This document shows, one piece after another, positions 40,889 to 51,698 of a stretch of DNA of 64,000 nucleotides; position 1 is the stretch's first letter, and each line of letters starts with the position of its first letter. Below the pieces are notes generated by a model. It worked only from the letters and a program-made list of their open reading frames with translations, was not told the DNA's origin and ran no database searches. Source of the DNA: Chondrus crispus. Taxonomy: Eukaryota; Rhodophyta; Florideophyceae; Gigartinales; Gigartinaceae. The position numbers and the translations under genes are program-made. Where the stretch lies: contig NW_005178889.1 in NCBI RefSeq assembly GCF_000350225.1, forward strand, positions 195,346 to 259,345, given 5' to 3'.

Positions 40889-42130
40889 TTACGCGGCGGG
40901 TTCTTCTTGTTCCCCTTCTCGGTTGAAGAATTGTAACGCTTGTCGTAGCCCGACTATCGGCGTGTAGTCCATGGGACTAGGGGCTAATTCGACTCTATCT
41001 CGCGACACGCGCTCTTCCTGGTCGCCGATGGCAATGACGACCGTATTCTCAGTTGACTCCTTCACTTGATATGGGCCCGTAGCCACTTGTGCCAACTTCT
41101 GTTTCGGCTCGGTAGCCGTGCCTTGCTCTTTCCGAAGGAATACGTATGATTCTGGAGGGATGTCATACTTCGACTTGCGGAGTCTTGCGTCTAAATTTCG
41201 CTTGTAGCGCGCTTGTTCTTTCCGCAGGCTCTTATCAGCGCCTTTCATCAGGCTTTCCAGCCACGACTGCCATTTCAGGTAGTATGCTCGATTCGAGCTA
41301 AATCCTTCCAAACTTGGCTGTGCTTGTAACGCAATGCTTCTCGGCGCCCGAGCTAACACCAGCTCGAACGGCGCGATGTTTGTAGTTCGATAAACTGGCG
41401 TGTTGTATGCGAACGTCACAGCGTCGCTAAATAGGTCCCAGTCCTTGGGATGCTCTCCAACATATTTTCGCAACGCGGAAGTCAGCGTGCGGATAAACCT
41501 CTCAACTTGGCCGTTGGCTTGCGGGTGGTACGTACTCGTGAGCACATGGCGTATGCCGAGAATTCGGCAGACGTTCTGAAAGAACCGGGCCGTTAACTGT
41601 GTTCCATTGTCGGACAGCAGCTTTACCGACGGCCCGTACACGAATACCCAATGGTGAACGAAGGCTTGCGCGATGTGCGCAGCTGATATCTTCTTCAAAG
41701 GTACGGCTTGTACCAGTTTCGAGTATCGATCGCTGATCACGAGAATGTACCGATTTCCTCGTTTAGTTGTAATTAGCTCGCCGAGGATGTCGATGGCGAC
41801 AAATTCCAACGGAGCTTTGGGCGTGAACAGCTTCATTTCCTTCGTGTTTCTTCTTAACTTCACCCTTTCCCGCGCACATGCGGCGCAATTCTTCGCGACT
41901 GCATAGCCGTCTAGGGCCATCGTAGGCCAATAAAAATATCTTCTCAATGTCTTGTAAAGTTTCCTGCCTCCCGGGTGGCCTGCTAATTTTGTGTAGTGGC
42001 TCAACTCTAGGACGCGGTCCCTTAACGATTGTGGTATCACCACTCGTACAAACTCCGCCGCGGTACGGCATAGAGTTCCTTCGAGTTCCTCGGTCTCCAT
42101 GCTGAACGTTCTCACCTTTCCGGCGTCCAT
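40889..42130 (-). CDS. Element L: integrase
   Basis: 413 codons with a complete set of integrase residues. The HHCC zinc finger is H45, H52, C82, C85 (LSHYTKLAGH, NCAAC). The catalytic triad is D114 (FVAIDILGE), D174 (LLSDNGTQL) and E210 (ANGQVERF), with the normal spacing of 59 and 35 residues. A GPY-like C-terminal region follows (LRKEQGTATEPKQKLAQVATGPYQV). It is in the same frame as RT/RNase H and separated from it only by a TAA at 42206-42208, so the two are one polyprotein with a nonsense change. Apart from that stop it appears intact. Confidence 0.9.
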   Translation of the reverse strand: MDAGKVRTFSMETEELEGTLCRTAAEFVRVVIPQSLRDRVLELSHYTKLAGHPGGRKLYKTLRRYFYWPTMALDGYAVAKNCAACARERVKLRRNTKEMKLFTPKAPLEFVAIDILGELITTKRGNRYILVISDRYSKLVQAVPLKKISAAHIAQAFVHHWVFVYGPSVKLLSDNGTQLTARFFQNVCRILGIRHVLTSTYHPQANGQVERFIRTLTSALRKYVGEHPKDWDLFSDAVTFAYNTPVYRTTNIAPFELVLARAPRSIALQAQPSLEGFSSNRAYYLKWQSWLESLMKGADKSLRKEQARYKRNLDARLRKSKYDIPPESYVFLRKEQGTATEPKQKLAQVATGPYQVKESTENTVVIAIGDQEERVSRDRVELAPSPMDYTPIVGLRQALQFFNREGEQEEPAA

Positions 42131-42205
42131 TTCTTCCTTGATGCGATTGCAGAAGGGGTCGACGGCTTGCTTGCGAATGAGCTCCTCCGGAGTGACAGCT
42201 TGGAA

Positions 42206-44353
42206 TTAATCGAGGCGCTCACGGGCGGTCCCTCCCTCAAGAGCGAGGATGTCGTCTAACGCGTCGAAACTGTCCTCGTCCTCCACTGTTACCTCGGCCG
42301 GTTCGGCCACAAAGCATGGAATTTCGTCGTCGATTTCGTCGACGATTTCTCCTGCGGTCCGTAATCTTGACAGGGCATCAGCTTGACTATTCGCCTTGCC
42401 CTTCTTGTACTTGATTTCGAAATCGAATTCCGAGAGGCGGAGCCTCCATCGGATTAATCTCCCGCTGGGGTCGGTTACGTTCATCAACCACCTCAATGAG
42501 GCATGGTCGGTATGCACAATGAAGTGCTCGCCATATAGATATGGTCTTAAAGTCTGTACGGCCCAAATTACCGCTAGACATTCTTTTTCTGATACAGAAT
42601 AGTTTCTCTCGGCTGCGGCTAACGTTCTTGGAAAGAACCCGATGGGTTTACGTTGCGCATCCGGATGCGTTTGAAATAATGCAGCGCCGATTTGATAGTC
42701 GCTTGCATCGGTGTCTACCAAGTATGGTAGGTCCTTCTTCGGCAGTGCCAACACCGGTGGCGCCAAGATAGCGTCTTTGAGCTTATGAAAAGCTTTTTCG
42801 CACGGTTCGTCGAATCCTTCCAACTGGACCGGTTGTCCCTTCTTCAATAGTTGATTGAGCGGATGCGCAATTTTCGCATAATGCGGAACGAATCTGCGGT
42901 AGACATTACAAAGTTCCAAGAAGCTCCTGAGCTGGGTCTGCGTTTGAGGGTACCTCGCTTGTTCCAATGCGGCGGTTCGCGCGGCGTCAACTTCCAATGT
43001 ACCCGGCCGAACGACATGGCCCAGGTACTTGATCTTTTCGACGAAAAATTCGCACTTGCAAAGCTTGAGCTTCACACTTGCCTTCTCCAATACAGAAAGT
43101 ATTTCATCCACATGCACGATGTGCTCCTCCCATGACTTGCTAAAAATTATGATGTCATCCAGATACACCAAACAGCATTTCCAACGGAACGAAGAGAGCA
43201 GGATATCCATTGCTCTCTGAAACGTCGCTGGCGCGTTAGTTAGCCAGAAGGGCATTCTTGAGAAGCGATACAGTCCTGAGTGACACGAAAATGCGGTCTT
43301 GTCGCGGTCGCACTCAGGGATGGGCATCTGCCAATATCCCGAGATCGCGTCCAACGCGGAAAAAACCTTGGTGTCTCCCAACGAGTCCAGACACTCATCC
43401 ATGCGCGGTAAAGGGTACGTGTCGTTTACCGTTACCGCGTTTAACCGGCGATAGTCTACGCAAAAGCGCATCGATCCGTCCGGCTTCGGAACTAATAAAA
43501 CGGGCCACGCCCATTCTGACTGCGCCGGTTCGATGACTCCTGCTCCTAACATCTTCTGTACTTCTGCGTCCTCGACCTCCCGAGCCTTTGGACCGGCTCG
43601 GTAGGGAGCTTGTGCAATTGGCCTTGTATCCGGGGCCAGTTCAATCCGGTGGACCGTGGTGTTGATCTCCCCGAGGGTCCCATCCCACATGCAGGAATAT
43701 TTTTTTAACATCCGACAGAATCTTTCGCGCAGCCGGTCCGGCACGTGGCTCAGGTCGAGTTCCTCCACGTCCGGCGGGGGAGGCTCAATCCGCCGCTCCG
43801 GCTTCGTCGTTGCCGTCGCGGAGAGCCTTTCCTCCCTTTCTCCTTGCTGGTCCTCGCGATTTTGATCCGACGGTGCGCATCTTGTCTCGCCCGTAGGCGT
43901 CTTGGTGGAATTAGGGAAAATTTCCTTCTTCCTTTCTTGAATTCCGAGAACTTCACCGATGGTGGTTTTGCTCTCGAGCGCGGCTCTCGGGTGCCGTAAT
44001 AATTCTGCCACCACTTGCCCTTTTTGCACCCTGACAAGGTACGTCCTAAAATTTGCAACGAGTAAACGAAATGGCCTGTCAGGCTCAACCTGAACGACAC
44101 CATTCGTGCACGTCAACCCGTGCCTTTCGTACAACGACGAGTACGGCTGAACTACGACCAAGCCCGCCCTCTTCGAGGTGCGTTCCACGACGCGTTGCGT
44201 TCCTGGCTCGATAGTCGTGGCTCTTGCCACTTTTACCTTAGGGGAAATTCGCTCCACCTTTCCATCATTCTCGTCCTCTCCCGGGACGAGATTCTTCTTC
44301 CCTTTTTTCGTCGAGAACCGCCTTACTATCGGAACCTCCGAGAAATCCGCCAA
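42206..44353 (-). CDS. Element L: reverse transcriptase and RNase H
   Basis: 715 codons. RT motifs appear in order: APYRAGP, VLLVPKPDGSMRFCVDYRRLN, SALDAISGYWQMP, MPFWLTNAPATFQ and the catalytic VYLDDIIIFSK (Y397, D399, D400), then YLGHVVRP and RSFLELCNVYRRF. RNase H follows with LVDTDASDYQIGAALF, YSVSEKECLAVIWAV and HTDHASLRWLMN. This is a standard chromovirus core with all catalytic aspartates present. The first about 200 codons (acidic, with LRHPRAAL and PPPPDVEELDLSH) are the linker from protease. The protease frame joins with a frameshift near 44376. Confidence 0.92.
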   Translation of the reverse strand: MADFSEVPIVRRFSTKKGKKNLVPGEDENDGKVERISPKVKVARATTIEPGTQRVVERTSKRAGLVVVQPYSSLYERHGLTCTNGVVQVEPDRPFRLLVANFRTYLVRVQKGQVVAELLRHPRAALESKTTIGEVLGIQERKKEIFPNSTKTPTGETRCAPSDQNREDQQGEREERLSATATTKPERRIEPPPPDVEELDLSHVPDRLRERFCRMLKKYSCMWDGTLGEINTTVHRIELAPDTRPIAQAPYRAGPKAREVEDAEVQKMLGAGVIEPAQSEWAWPVLLVPKPDGSMRFCVDYRRLNAVTVNDTYPLPRMDECLDSLGDTKVFSALDAISGYWQMPIPECDRDKTAFSCHSGLYRFSRMPFWLTNAPATFQRAMDILLSSFRWKCCLVYLDDIIIFSKSWEEHIVHVDEILSVLEKASVKLKLCKCEFFVEKIKYLGHVVRPGTLEVDAARTAALEQARYPQTQTQLRSFLELCNVYRRFVPHYAKIAHPLNQLLKKGQPVQLEGFDEPCEKAFHKLKDAILAPPVLALPKKDLPYLVDTDASDYQIGAALFQTHPDAQRKPIGFFPRTLAAAERNYSVSEKECLAVIWAVQTLRPYLYGEHFIVHTDHASLRWLMNVTDPSGRLIRWRLRLSEFDFEIKYKKGKANSQADALSRLRTAGEIVDEIDDEIPCFVAEPAEVTVEDEDSFDALDDILALEGGTARERLD

Positions 44354-45081
44354 CTCAACCGTTTTCTCCTTGGATAAATTGCTTCCACAAACCGGTCACA
44401 GTAGTCCGCGCCTAGAATTAGCGGGACTGCTAGTTTTTCGCATACAATAAACTCGGCTGCGGCCACAAATTTTCCAAGCCTCACAGGCATTCTAATTGTG
44501 CCGAGAGTCTGGAGTGGCCTGTTGTTCGGGTCGCCAATGTCTTGGGTCGGTCCGTAAGACACTAGAGATTCCATTCCAGCCGGGAGTTCCGATCTTCGCA
44601 CAAGGTTTTGTCCCGCGCTGGTGTCTAATACAGACAACACCCGGCTCATCAGTCCGACTGTTGGTCCAATGTCCGCGTAAACTTTGTAGTTTTTTCGGGC
44701 AAGAACCAAAATCTTCTCGGGACACTCCCTTCGCTTAACCCTATACCAGGGTCTTCAAACTTCTTCCAGCGGATGATCTCGGGCTCGGCTCAAAATTTTC
44801 TTGACTTGAGCTGGCCCTTTGGGCTTATCCACCAATCCAACAACCTCCTCATCGGGGCCTGATTTTTCCCTTAGAGACGGGGAACGGGGCCGAGCCTGGG
44901 GCACAGTACGTCGACTCTGTGCCTCTGGCGGCTCATGCCAGATTCCCCTCTCTAGTTTTCCTGCCGCTGCGGGTTCCTTCTCACGTCCGACGACGCAGGC
45001 CCCGCGGCGGGCCTTCTGAAGGGCTGGTTCGGCCTCGGCGTTGAAGCCCTCGGCGTGCTCGCCGTCTGCGAATCGAACCAA
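44326..45081 (-). pseudogene. Element L: protease and gag-pol linker
   Basis: One frame from 45081 with a TGA at 44755-44757. After it comes the protease: VLARKNYKVYADIG, the active-site block SVLDTSAGQNLVRRSELP, then IRMPVRLGKF and the closing LILGADYCDRF. The active-site motif is DTS rather than DTG. The frame is offset from gag by what would be a -1 shift where they overlap (44952-45081), the usual way a gag-pol junction is read. Lys/Glu-rich residues upstream are linker. Confidence 0.7.
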
Positions 45082-47237
45082 TTCTTGACCTTCAGGTAAC
45101 TCGTCGATGGTATCCTTAACCTCTCCATCGGAGACAACGCCTCATAATTTTCCAAAACTCGGTGCATTTCCCGGAGGGAAAGAATGCACGTTGGCGCGGC
45201 GTGCCCCTTTTCGTAACAATGATAGCACACCAGTCCGTGCGTTTTGACGGGATATTGTGGCCTAGGTCCTCCACCGGCCGGCGGCCTTCCTTGACGTTGC
45301 GGCCCTCCGATCCAGCCGGGCCTTCGAAACGTTGTACCCTTGTCTTCCATCGGAATGCACAGCGCCGGCGTATGGCCGCGCCCCCGGAACATCATCACGG
45401 GATCCGTGGGCTCTGAAAACGACTCCGTCGTGTATGTGGGCGTCGGTAAAGTTGACGACCTGCTTGCCCCGTAGTCCTCGTGTCCGTAGCCCTCGGATGG
45501 CTCAATAAAATTGCCTTCGACTACCAAGGCTCCTTCATACTGATTTTCGCTGCTTTCGTGCGCACCGCGTTCATCCGACGCGGAGATTGTCTCGGCTAAG
45601 TGAACGGCGCCCTGATTTCTACGACCGGGATAAGAAGCCCTGGGCTTCTTACCCGCCCTGATCGTCGACGGCGTCTGAATCGTGACCTTCTTGGTCTTCT
45701 TGTCCTAAGCGCGGCTCGCCGAGCCATGCGCCTTCGCGTAATTAACTAGTCTCAAAAACGAAACCTCCCGATTGTCTTGTCGGTATTGAGATACCATTGG
45801 CTTGATACTCGAATCGAGTCCTTCAATAAACATCGTCATTTGTTCTTCCATCGAATATACGTTTCCACATGGATTGCTCGCGTCCGTCAGACGGATATAA
45901 AATTCCATCTCGTCTTCAGACGGTCTTTGCTGAACTTCTCGCTAAGCGAGCACGGCTTGACGGATGGCCTCATCGGTGGCGAAGCTTCGCAATAGCCACT
46001 GTACGGCCTCCGGCCAAACGGATACCTTTCCGTGGTGGGACCCGGCCGTCTGAGACACCGAAGTGTACTGCCTCAATGCGATGCCGCTTAAAAATTCGGG
46101 CAACAAGTGGATCGCTTGCCCCTCGTTCATTTCTTGACTATCAAACTCTTGAACTAATTTTGCCAAAAAATCCAACACAAGGACCCCGTCCTCACCTGTG
46201 AACGTGTTGTCCTTCTTCACCTTAGGCGGAATATCTCTCCTGATTTTTCGCACGGCGGTCCGCCGGGAACTTGACAAATATGTCTGCGGGTTCCGCAAGC
46301 GGTACGTTCGGTACGAAAGTAATTTCTTGAAGACGTAGTTGGTCGGATTCAGCTCCTCCAACTTCTCCCATCGCGGCCCGCGCCGCGTTGCGACATCTTC
46401 GGGCTCCGCGTCCTTGTCTCTCCGCGAGGTGGACGAAGTGATCCCGCCCCGTCTGGAGGTTATTTTCTTGGCCTGCGAAATTCCTTTTCCTTCCTCTGAA
46501 TGATGTTCGGAATCGCTGGCATGGTTTGACGAACCGTCGTCACCATCTTCGGAAAGACCATTTGACTCCGTCATGGAGTCTTGGTCCTCCGGCTTGTCAC
46601 TACCGTGACTCTTGCTCCGGCGTCGCAGAATCTTCTTCGAAGTCTTCGACTTGGAACTCCGCTGCACCGCGGCCTTGTCCTTCTTCGATCGACGGCCGCC
46701 TTCTCGACCCGTTGGGAGCGGCTCTTGCCCGGCGACCTGTTCAAGGTCCTTGAGACGATGAGCAGCGCGGTCGAACCTGTCGTCGATACTGCTTCTAAAT
46801 TTACCTAAGGACTCCAAGGCTTGATTCGCGTCGCGCCTTGCGTCCTTGACTGAACTTTTCAACGAAGCTAGGACCTCCGGCTCCAGACCGTCGATCGCAT
46901 CACCTCGCTCCTTCTCGACGAGATCCACTCGAGCCAATAGCTCTCCTAAAACGGTGTGGAACTCGGATGCTTGCAACTCCAGTTGCTTCCGGACGAGGGC
47001 TAACTCAGCCTCGAGATTTTTCGTCATCTCTTGGCGAATTTCCTCGCCCATCTTCTCGAACCTGTACGATAGGTTATCTTTGTCGGCTTCAACCTCCGTC
47101 GGGGATTGTTGACCTTCGGGATCCGTGGCCGTATTGGCCTGGCTTCGGGTGCGAGGACCCCGCGGGATCCTCGACGCCTTTGCCGATCCGCTCCTACTCG
47201 CCCCGGGACCGACGTTCCCGGGTGCGCTTGTCGACAT
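44952..47237 (-). pseudogene. Element L: gag, one frame with two amber codons
   Basis: Starts at ATG 47237, 163 bp from the 5' LTR, and continues in one phase to 44952 with TAG at 45942-45944 and at 45705-45707. The N-terminal third is low complexity and basic. Codons about 60-160 are helical and probably coiled coil (ELALVRKQLELQASEFH, LARVDLVEKERGDAI), followed by an Arg/Ser/Lys-rich stretch. The capsid-like part includes FTGEDGVLVLDFLAKLVQEF and EMEFYIRLTD. A zinc knuckle, CYHCYEKGHAAPTC (CX2CX4HX4C), lies near 45210-45250. Gag packages the element's RNA. The two TAGs sit where single transitions from CAG would explain them. Confidence 0.8.
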
Positions 47238-47344
47238 CGCTCGTACGAGCGAACCTACACAAAAAAAGTTACAAACAAAAACAAAAAAGAGACTCCGTCA
47301 CCCAGACCACCTTTGTAGTGCAACTCCAGACCGAAGCTGTCGTC

Positions 47345-47399
47345 GACACAATTCTAGGTCGGGTTTGCTGTAGACAATTCTAGGTCGAGAGCCCACTTT
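47345..47399 (-). other. L leader with possible primer-binding site
   Basis: Reading toward gag, the 5' LTR end is followed by AAAAG and then TGGGCTCTCGACC, where TGG could pair with a tRNA CCA end. The stretch ACAATTCTAGGTCG occurs twice, at 47347-47360 and 47374-47387, so the site is partly duplicated. The offset of a few bases from the LTR is tolerable but not ideal. Confidence 0.35.
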
Positions 47400-48448
47400 T
47401 GTAGTGCAATGTGCCTGGCAGGCCGCGAACACAGTCCGACGGTCAAACAAAAAGAAGAAAACAACAACAGCAACAACCACTGCCGATGGAACGCGCTACG
47501 GAGCGTTCGAGACTCCCTTTCCCCTTGTGTGGGCTTGCGGCCCACGGTAGCTCAACTCCGACGGGGGGGGGGGGTAAGGAAAGATGCCCGGCCCCGGAGG
47601 ATAATGGTGGTAGAGACTTGTGAAGACTTGAGTGTTCGACGAGTGCGGGTAGGGCTTGTCTACGAGGATGTAACCGCGGTTCGCTGGGTTGTAAGGCCAA
47701 TGCTCGGCGAGTGTCTTCAGCACCTTGGGTATAATTCAAGGTCTTCGACGGGGGCTTGTTCAGCACTACCCGACGGGATCGTAGCCGTGTAGCAACGCTA
47801 CTACTGACGTGTTGCCCGATGGCTAAATACACCCTCACCAGCGCGATCGCAATCGCGGTAGGTGGTACCCACTCTGTCTTATACAGTAAGACCTTCGACG
47901 GAGGCGTCCTCGCAACAGCCTTCCGACGGAACTTGAGACAGTAGCAGCGCTACACAACGCGTTGCCCGATGGCTAAAACACCTACACTGGATCGGTCGCA
48001 ACCAACTCCAGTGGAACCAACACAATTAAGAAAAATATAGAGGTAGAGGTAGAAATGAATTAGGGAAATAAAGGAAAAGGAAAAGGGAACCCCCGAGCGC
48101 AAAGGATGCCGTAGGCTTAGTTAAAAGGGAGCGTCTTGGTAGAGACGGACTTCGACCAAGGCGACATTCAACTCTGGCAACTCCGGTTACCTTTACTGAC
48201 TTGGTGGTCAGAGGGCTAAGGTATATATCGCCCCGCCGGAGTCACTACAGTGGCTCGCGGCGCTAGATCCTAGATCTAATCTAGTGTTAGCAAAATTAAT
48301 GCCAACTAATTAAACTAAATAAAATAAAATAATTTAAAATTAAAACTGTGCAGTTATTCACACGTGTGTCCCCCAACCCGGGCTACTTTTCATATCCAAA
48401 TATTTTCCTTTCTTTTCACCCCCCTTTTCAGGTGCGTATTGCACTACA
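47400..48448 (-). repeat. 5' LTR of L
   Basis: 1049 bp. Keeps the palindrome CACACGTGTG (48359-48368), the TATA box (48222-48227), the internal duplication and an 8-10 base G run near 47565 that is longer than in the 3' LTR. Confidence 0.9.
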
Positions 48449-48597
48449 CTAGGGCTCCATCCCCGGGACCGATAGGGTACCCGTCTTAGTATCAGAGATA
48501 GAGACCCAGTGCAGCAGGCATCAGCCTCTCCTTTTTTCCCCTCTGAGCCAGGAGCCCTTGCAGGGCCCCAGAGAGCACTCCACGAGTGCTAGCAACA
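48449..48597 (+). repeat. 5' LTR of D, second part
   Basis: CTAGGGCTCCATCCC...GAGTGCTAGCAACA matches the end of the 3' LTR (to 62950), with a few substitutions and a 13-18 base indel near GCAGCAGGCATCAG. It ends in CA at 48597. Confidence 0.85.
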
Positions 48598-49662
48598 GTG
48601 ATCACTGCAGCTTTTCCCTTGGTCGACGCTCGACCATGGCTGACCCTGGCGTCTGCACAGTTGGCCCGTCAGTTTTCGTTCCGCACCAGCACCCGGAACT
48701 TCGATCTTGGTAGACGAATGATTCAGACTTTCCTTCGAGACCGCGCGCGCTATCTTAGGCGTGTCCAAGACGCAACTTTGCAAGGCAGCGCCTTCAATGA
48801 CGTCACCCTCGGCGCCTCAGTGGACTTGGATCTTCTCACGTCACTGATCGAACTTGATACTTTTCCTTCCGTCACAACCATTGATGAACACTCTGATGAC
48901 GTTCTCTTGACCTGGTTGGAAGAACAAGTAGATAGTGTTTTCCAGAGCTGCTCCTTGCAAGACCGCGAAAGCGCTGTCAAGAAGGCGCTTCGCATGAAAG
49001 TGAATGAACCGGATCCGAAACTCAGGGTTCTAGGCCTGTTTGCCGGTTATAAGACGTTCCTTATACAGAAGAAGTATGAAGAATAGGTCAGTGCCAGCCC
49101 TGAGGTGGCCGTCGGCCACATATGCGCTCTGCTTCGGCCCCACGCCCTGAGAAAAATATTGTCAATGGTCTTTCTTTGCACCAAGCGCCCCTGCGCAAAG
49201 ATTGGAAACAGTTTTTTGCCTACATCGTAGCGAAAGCGGTTGCATGCCACGAATTCGTCCCAGTACACAACACGGCTCATGATCCCTCCACGACAACGCC
49301 CACTACCTGCGGCAAAAGCGGGTTTATGACAAAGACGGGACCAAGGACAAGAACAGTACCACCACACCGGTTCTCTCTGGGACGGCGGCAAGGACAGTGT
49401 ATCCCTCAGCGAAGCAGTTTTACCGGACCTCACATCATGACAAGCCCACGACCTCCGGCACCTCGACTACAATTATGAAGATCTCCAGGGAACCGCTTAT
49501 GTGCCTTAATGACCGAACATGTGCCGGCGTCAGGCATTTCCTCCGCGATTGTACGAAGACAGCTGAAACCAGAAACGAGAACTCCTCGACGCATACCATA
49601 AGACCAACTCGGACGGTGCTCTCAGACGGCTCAGAGATTCTTATGCCGAGGTAACTGCTGCG
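48586..49662 (+). pseudogene. Element D: gag region
   Basis: The first frame, 48586-49086, opens without an ATG. Its first in-frame ATG is at 48718, so the start is uncertain. It encodes a helical capsid-like protein (DLGRRMIQTFLRDRARYL, LLTSLIELDTF, DRESAVKKALRMKV). Further open pieces to 49662 include a cysteine cluster (CLNDRTCAGVRHFLRDC) that looks like a degenerate zinc knuckle (its spacing is wrong for CX2CX4HX4C). The order before the protease and the similarity in style to gag proteins of oomycete-like gypsy elements support the call. Frames shift at least twice. Confidence 0.55.
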
Positions 49663-49701
49663 GGGAACACTGCTACCGAGTCCAGAGGTCGTATACGGGC
49701 C

Positions 49702-50250
49702 ATGCTCATGGATGCAGTGCCCGTGTGGGTTTCCGGCGACTACGGTGCCGACCACGCCGCAATCTCTATGTCCCATCTCACCAAATTGGCCGAGGCCAAT
49801 TGTCTCGTTCCGCTACTACCTTTACTTAGACCTGTATCGATGGAGCTCGCCGTTTCAGGGGACGACGCCACTTTCACGATCACGGCTGACCAAAAGGCAC
49901 GGATCGCCACGACTCTCTTGACCCCCGAAAGACTATTCAGACTGCGTAATTTCGAGTTCCTCGTTTTTCCGGACGAGCTACAAGAGGTTCTTCTCTCACG
50001 CCCCGTTCTCCAGTCTCTGAGCTTCAATTTAGATGCTCACTTCGCACGTGTGCGGGATGTGTACCACAACAAGCATTTCTCAACGGTCGGATTTCAAATG
50101 GACCCAACCTGGCTAACTCTAGTCCCGTCCCAGAAGAAAGCCTTGCTGGGCTTCTCTCTGCCCCTAATTCCTCGGACGGAACTGCCGCCTACTTGGATGC
50201 ACTATCATCAACAGTCAAGTCTTCGAAACCATCGTCCGACCCTACTCTGA
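49702..50250 (+). pseudogene. Element D: protease-like region
   Basis: 182 codons. VSGDYGADHAAIS stands where the D-S/T-G-A active site of a retroviral-type protease is expected (here D-Y-G-A), and RNFEFLVFPDEL-like strands follow. The second half is linker up to the RT start at 50311. The Tyr at the second active-site position would be unusual and could mean it is inactive. Confidence 0.5.
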
Positions 50251-50310
50251 GTGACAACAGCGTCGATGTGGGTACCCATACCACGGCCGACGTCCCCACA
50301 CTTGTAGCGC

Positions 50311-51273
50311 ATGGTGGCTGAAGCTCTCGAGCAAGGTCTCCGGCAGGAGCAAGAGCCCCACCTCTCCCACCTTCTCTCTCAATACGTGGACATATTCCGG
50401 ACGAAGCTGGGTTCCGATCCTCCCTGCGACATTCCCCCCATGCAAGTCCGCCTGGCACCCGACTCCGTTCCGGTCAGAGTCAAGCCGAGACGTTACTATG
50501 AACAGAAACCATTGTTCTTACAAACGCAGGTCAAAGAATTGCTGAGCTAGGGCCTCATCCGCCGAAATCCGTCAAGCGCATAGGCGTCTTCTCTTGTCGT
50601 CCCTAAGCCCGGCCCTGAAAAATAGCGATTCACGATGGATTTGCGTCCTGCGAACAAAGTAACAGTCCCACATGCCTGGCCCATGCCGGATCTTGAGTCG
50701 GTCACGGCCCGCCTCGCCGGGCAACACTGCTTCGCGACCCTAGACTTGTGTCATGGCTATTGGCAACTCCCACTCCACGAGGGTTCCCAGGAGTGCCAAA
50801 GTTTTATAACACTGGACGGAGTCTACAGTCCCACCAGAGTCATGCACGGCCAACGAAACGCCGTCGCATTCTGTCAGAGCTCCTTGCAGCTGCTCTGCCA
50901 GTCAATTGCGCAATCCATGCTCCTGTGGTTGGACGACATGCTTCTGTACGGCATAGACGCTATCTCCGTTCTGCACACCCTTTGTAAGTTCTTCGAAATC
51001 TGTCGTAGTTCCGGTCTAAAGCTGCATGCGAAGAATTGCAGGCCTTTTCTCTCGGAGGTGAAATGGTGCGGAAGGGTAATAGATGGAAAAGGGGTCGGAT
51101 TGGACCCTTCCCGCTTAGAGGCGCTCTCAAACATGCCACCGCCTTCTACAGGAGATGCACTGCACCGGTTTTCGTGCGCCGCTAACTGGATGCGTTGCTG
51201 TATTCCGCAGTTTACAACAGTTACTGCCCCCACTCGCACAGCTTCTGAAGAAGGTATACAAGCACGCGGGTAA
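50311..51273 (+). pseudogene. Element D: reverse transcriptase
   Basis: One frame interrupted by three TAG codons (50548-50550, about 50581 and about 50623). After these it reads MDLRPANKVTVP, FATLDLCHGYWQLPL, the catalytic LLWLDDMLLYG, LKLHAKNC, VKWCGRVIDGKGVGLDP and NWMRCCIPQF, all in the right order for a gypsy RT of the oomycete-like type. The residue before LDD is Trp rather than Tyr or Phe. Two of the three stops could come from CAG and one from TGG by single transitions. Confidence 0.85.
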
Positions 51274-51698
51274 GCGCACCAAGCGTGCAGTCGCGAAAGT
51301 CCTGCTGGAATCCGTGGCGTGGAGTGATGTAGATCTCCGCGCATTCGACTCTACTAAGTCCGCTCTAGCCAACGCTGTTCGCCTCTCCAATCCTCAGCCG
51401 GACAAAATCCTGTGTCTGTTCACGGACGCGAGCGAGCAGCACTGGTCCCGGATTCTTAAAAAAATTCCGCCCGAGGATTTTGTCATCTTCTTTCGCGGAA
51501 CAGCACCACTTCCCCTTGGCATTTCTATCGGGGTCATTTTCAGGGTCCAGTACCCACTGGTCTACTCCTGAAAAGGAAGCTTCTGCAATCATAAATAGCG
51601 TCGAACGCCTGGATTATCTTTTTCTTCGTCCTCAGGGGTTTTACGTTTTTACATACCACAGTAACTTGGTTTTCATTTACCACTTCAAACAAGCACTG
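51155..51698 (+). pseudogene. Element D: RT connection and RNase H, first part
   Basis: LPPLAQLLKKVYKHAGKRTKR and the RNase H start LFTDASEQHW are in one frame. WSTPEKEASAIINSVERLDYLF and FYVFTYHSNLVFIYHF continue in another (51480-51698), so there is a frameshift near 51480. TDAS, EKEA and TYHSN are the RNase H signatures (the last normally TDHxN). At 51698 copia element G interrupts, and the frame resumes at 56358. Confidence 0.75.

Larger units (their letters stand above)
33401..48448 (-). mobile_element. Chromovirus L (A family), 15.0 kb, inserted in D's 5' LTR
   Basis: LTRs at 33401-34444 and 47400-48448, with gag, protease, RT/RNase H, integrase and chromodomain on the minus strand, a 4-kb spacer, and then the family's antisense ORF (on +) next to the 3' LTR. 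The flanks are CTTGG and CTAGG, and D's intact 3' LTR has CTGGG at the same place, so the alignment gives a 5-bp target duplication with later changes. I noticed on the order of 15-20 differences between the two LTRs by eye, mostly transitions. Confidence 0.85.

Noticed and set aside
47371..47400. tRNA gene suggested by TTCTAGGTCGAGAGCCCA
   Set aside because: No cloverleaf can be formed with the upstream sequence. It is better explained as the complement of a primer-binding site.
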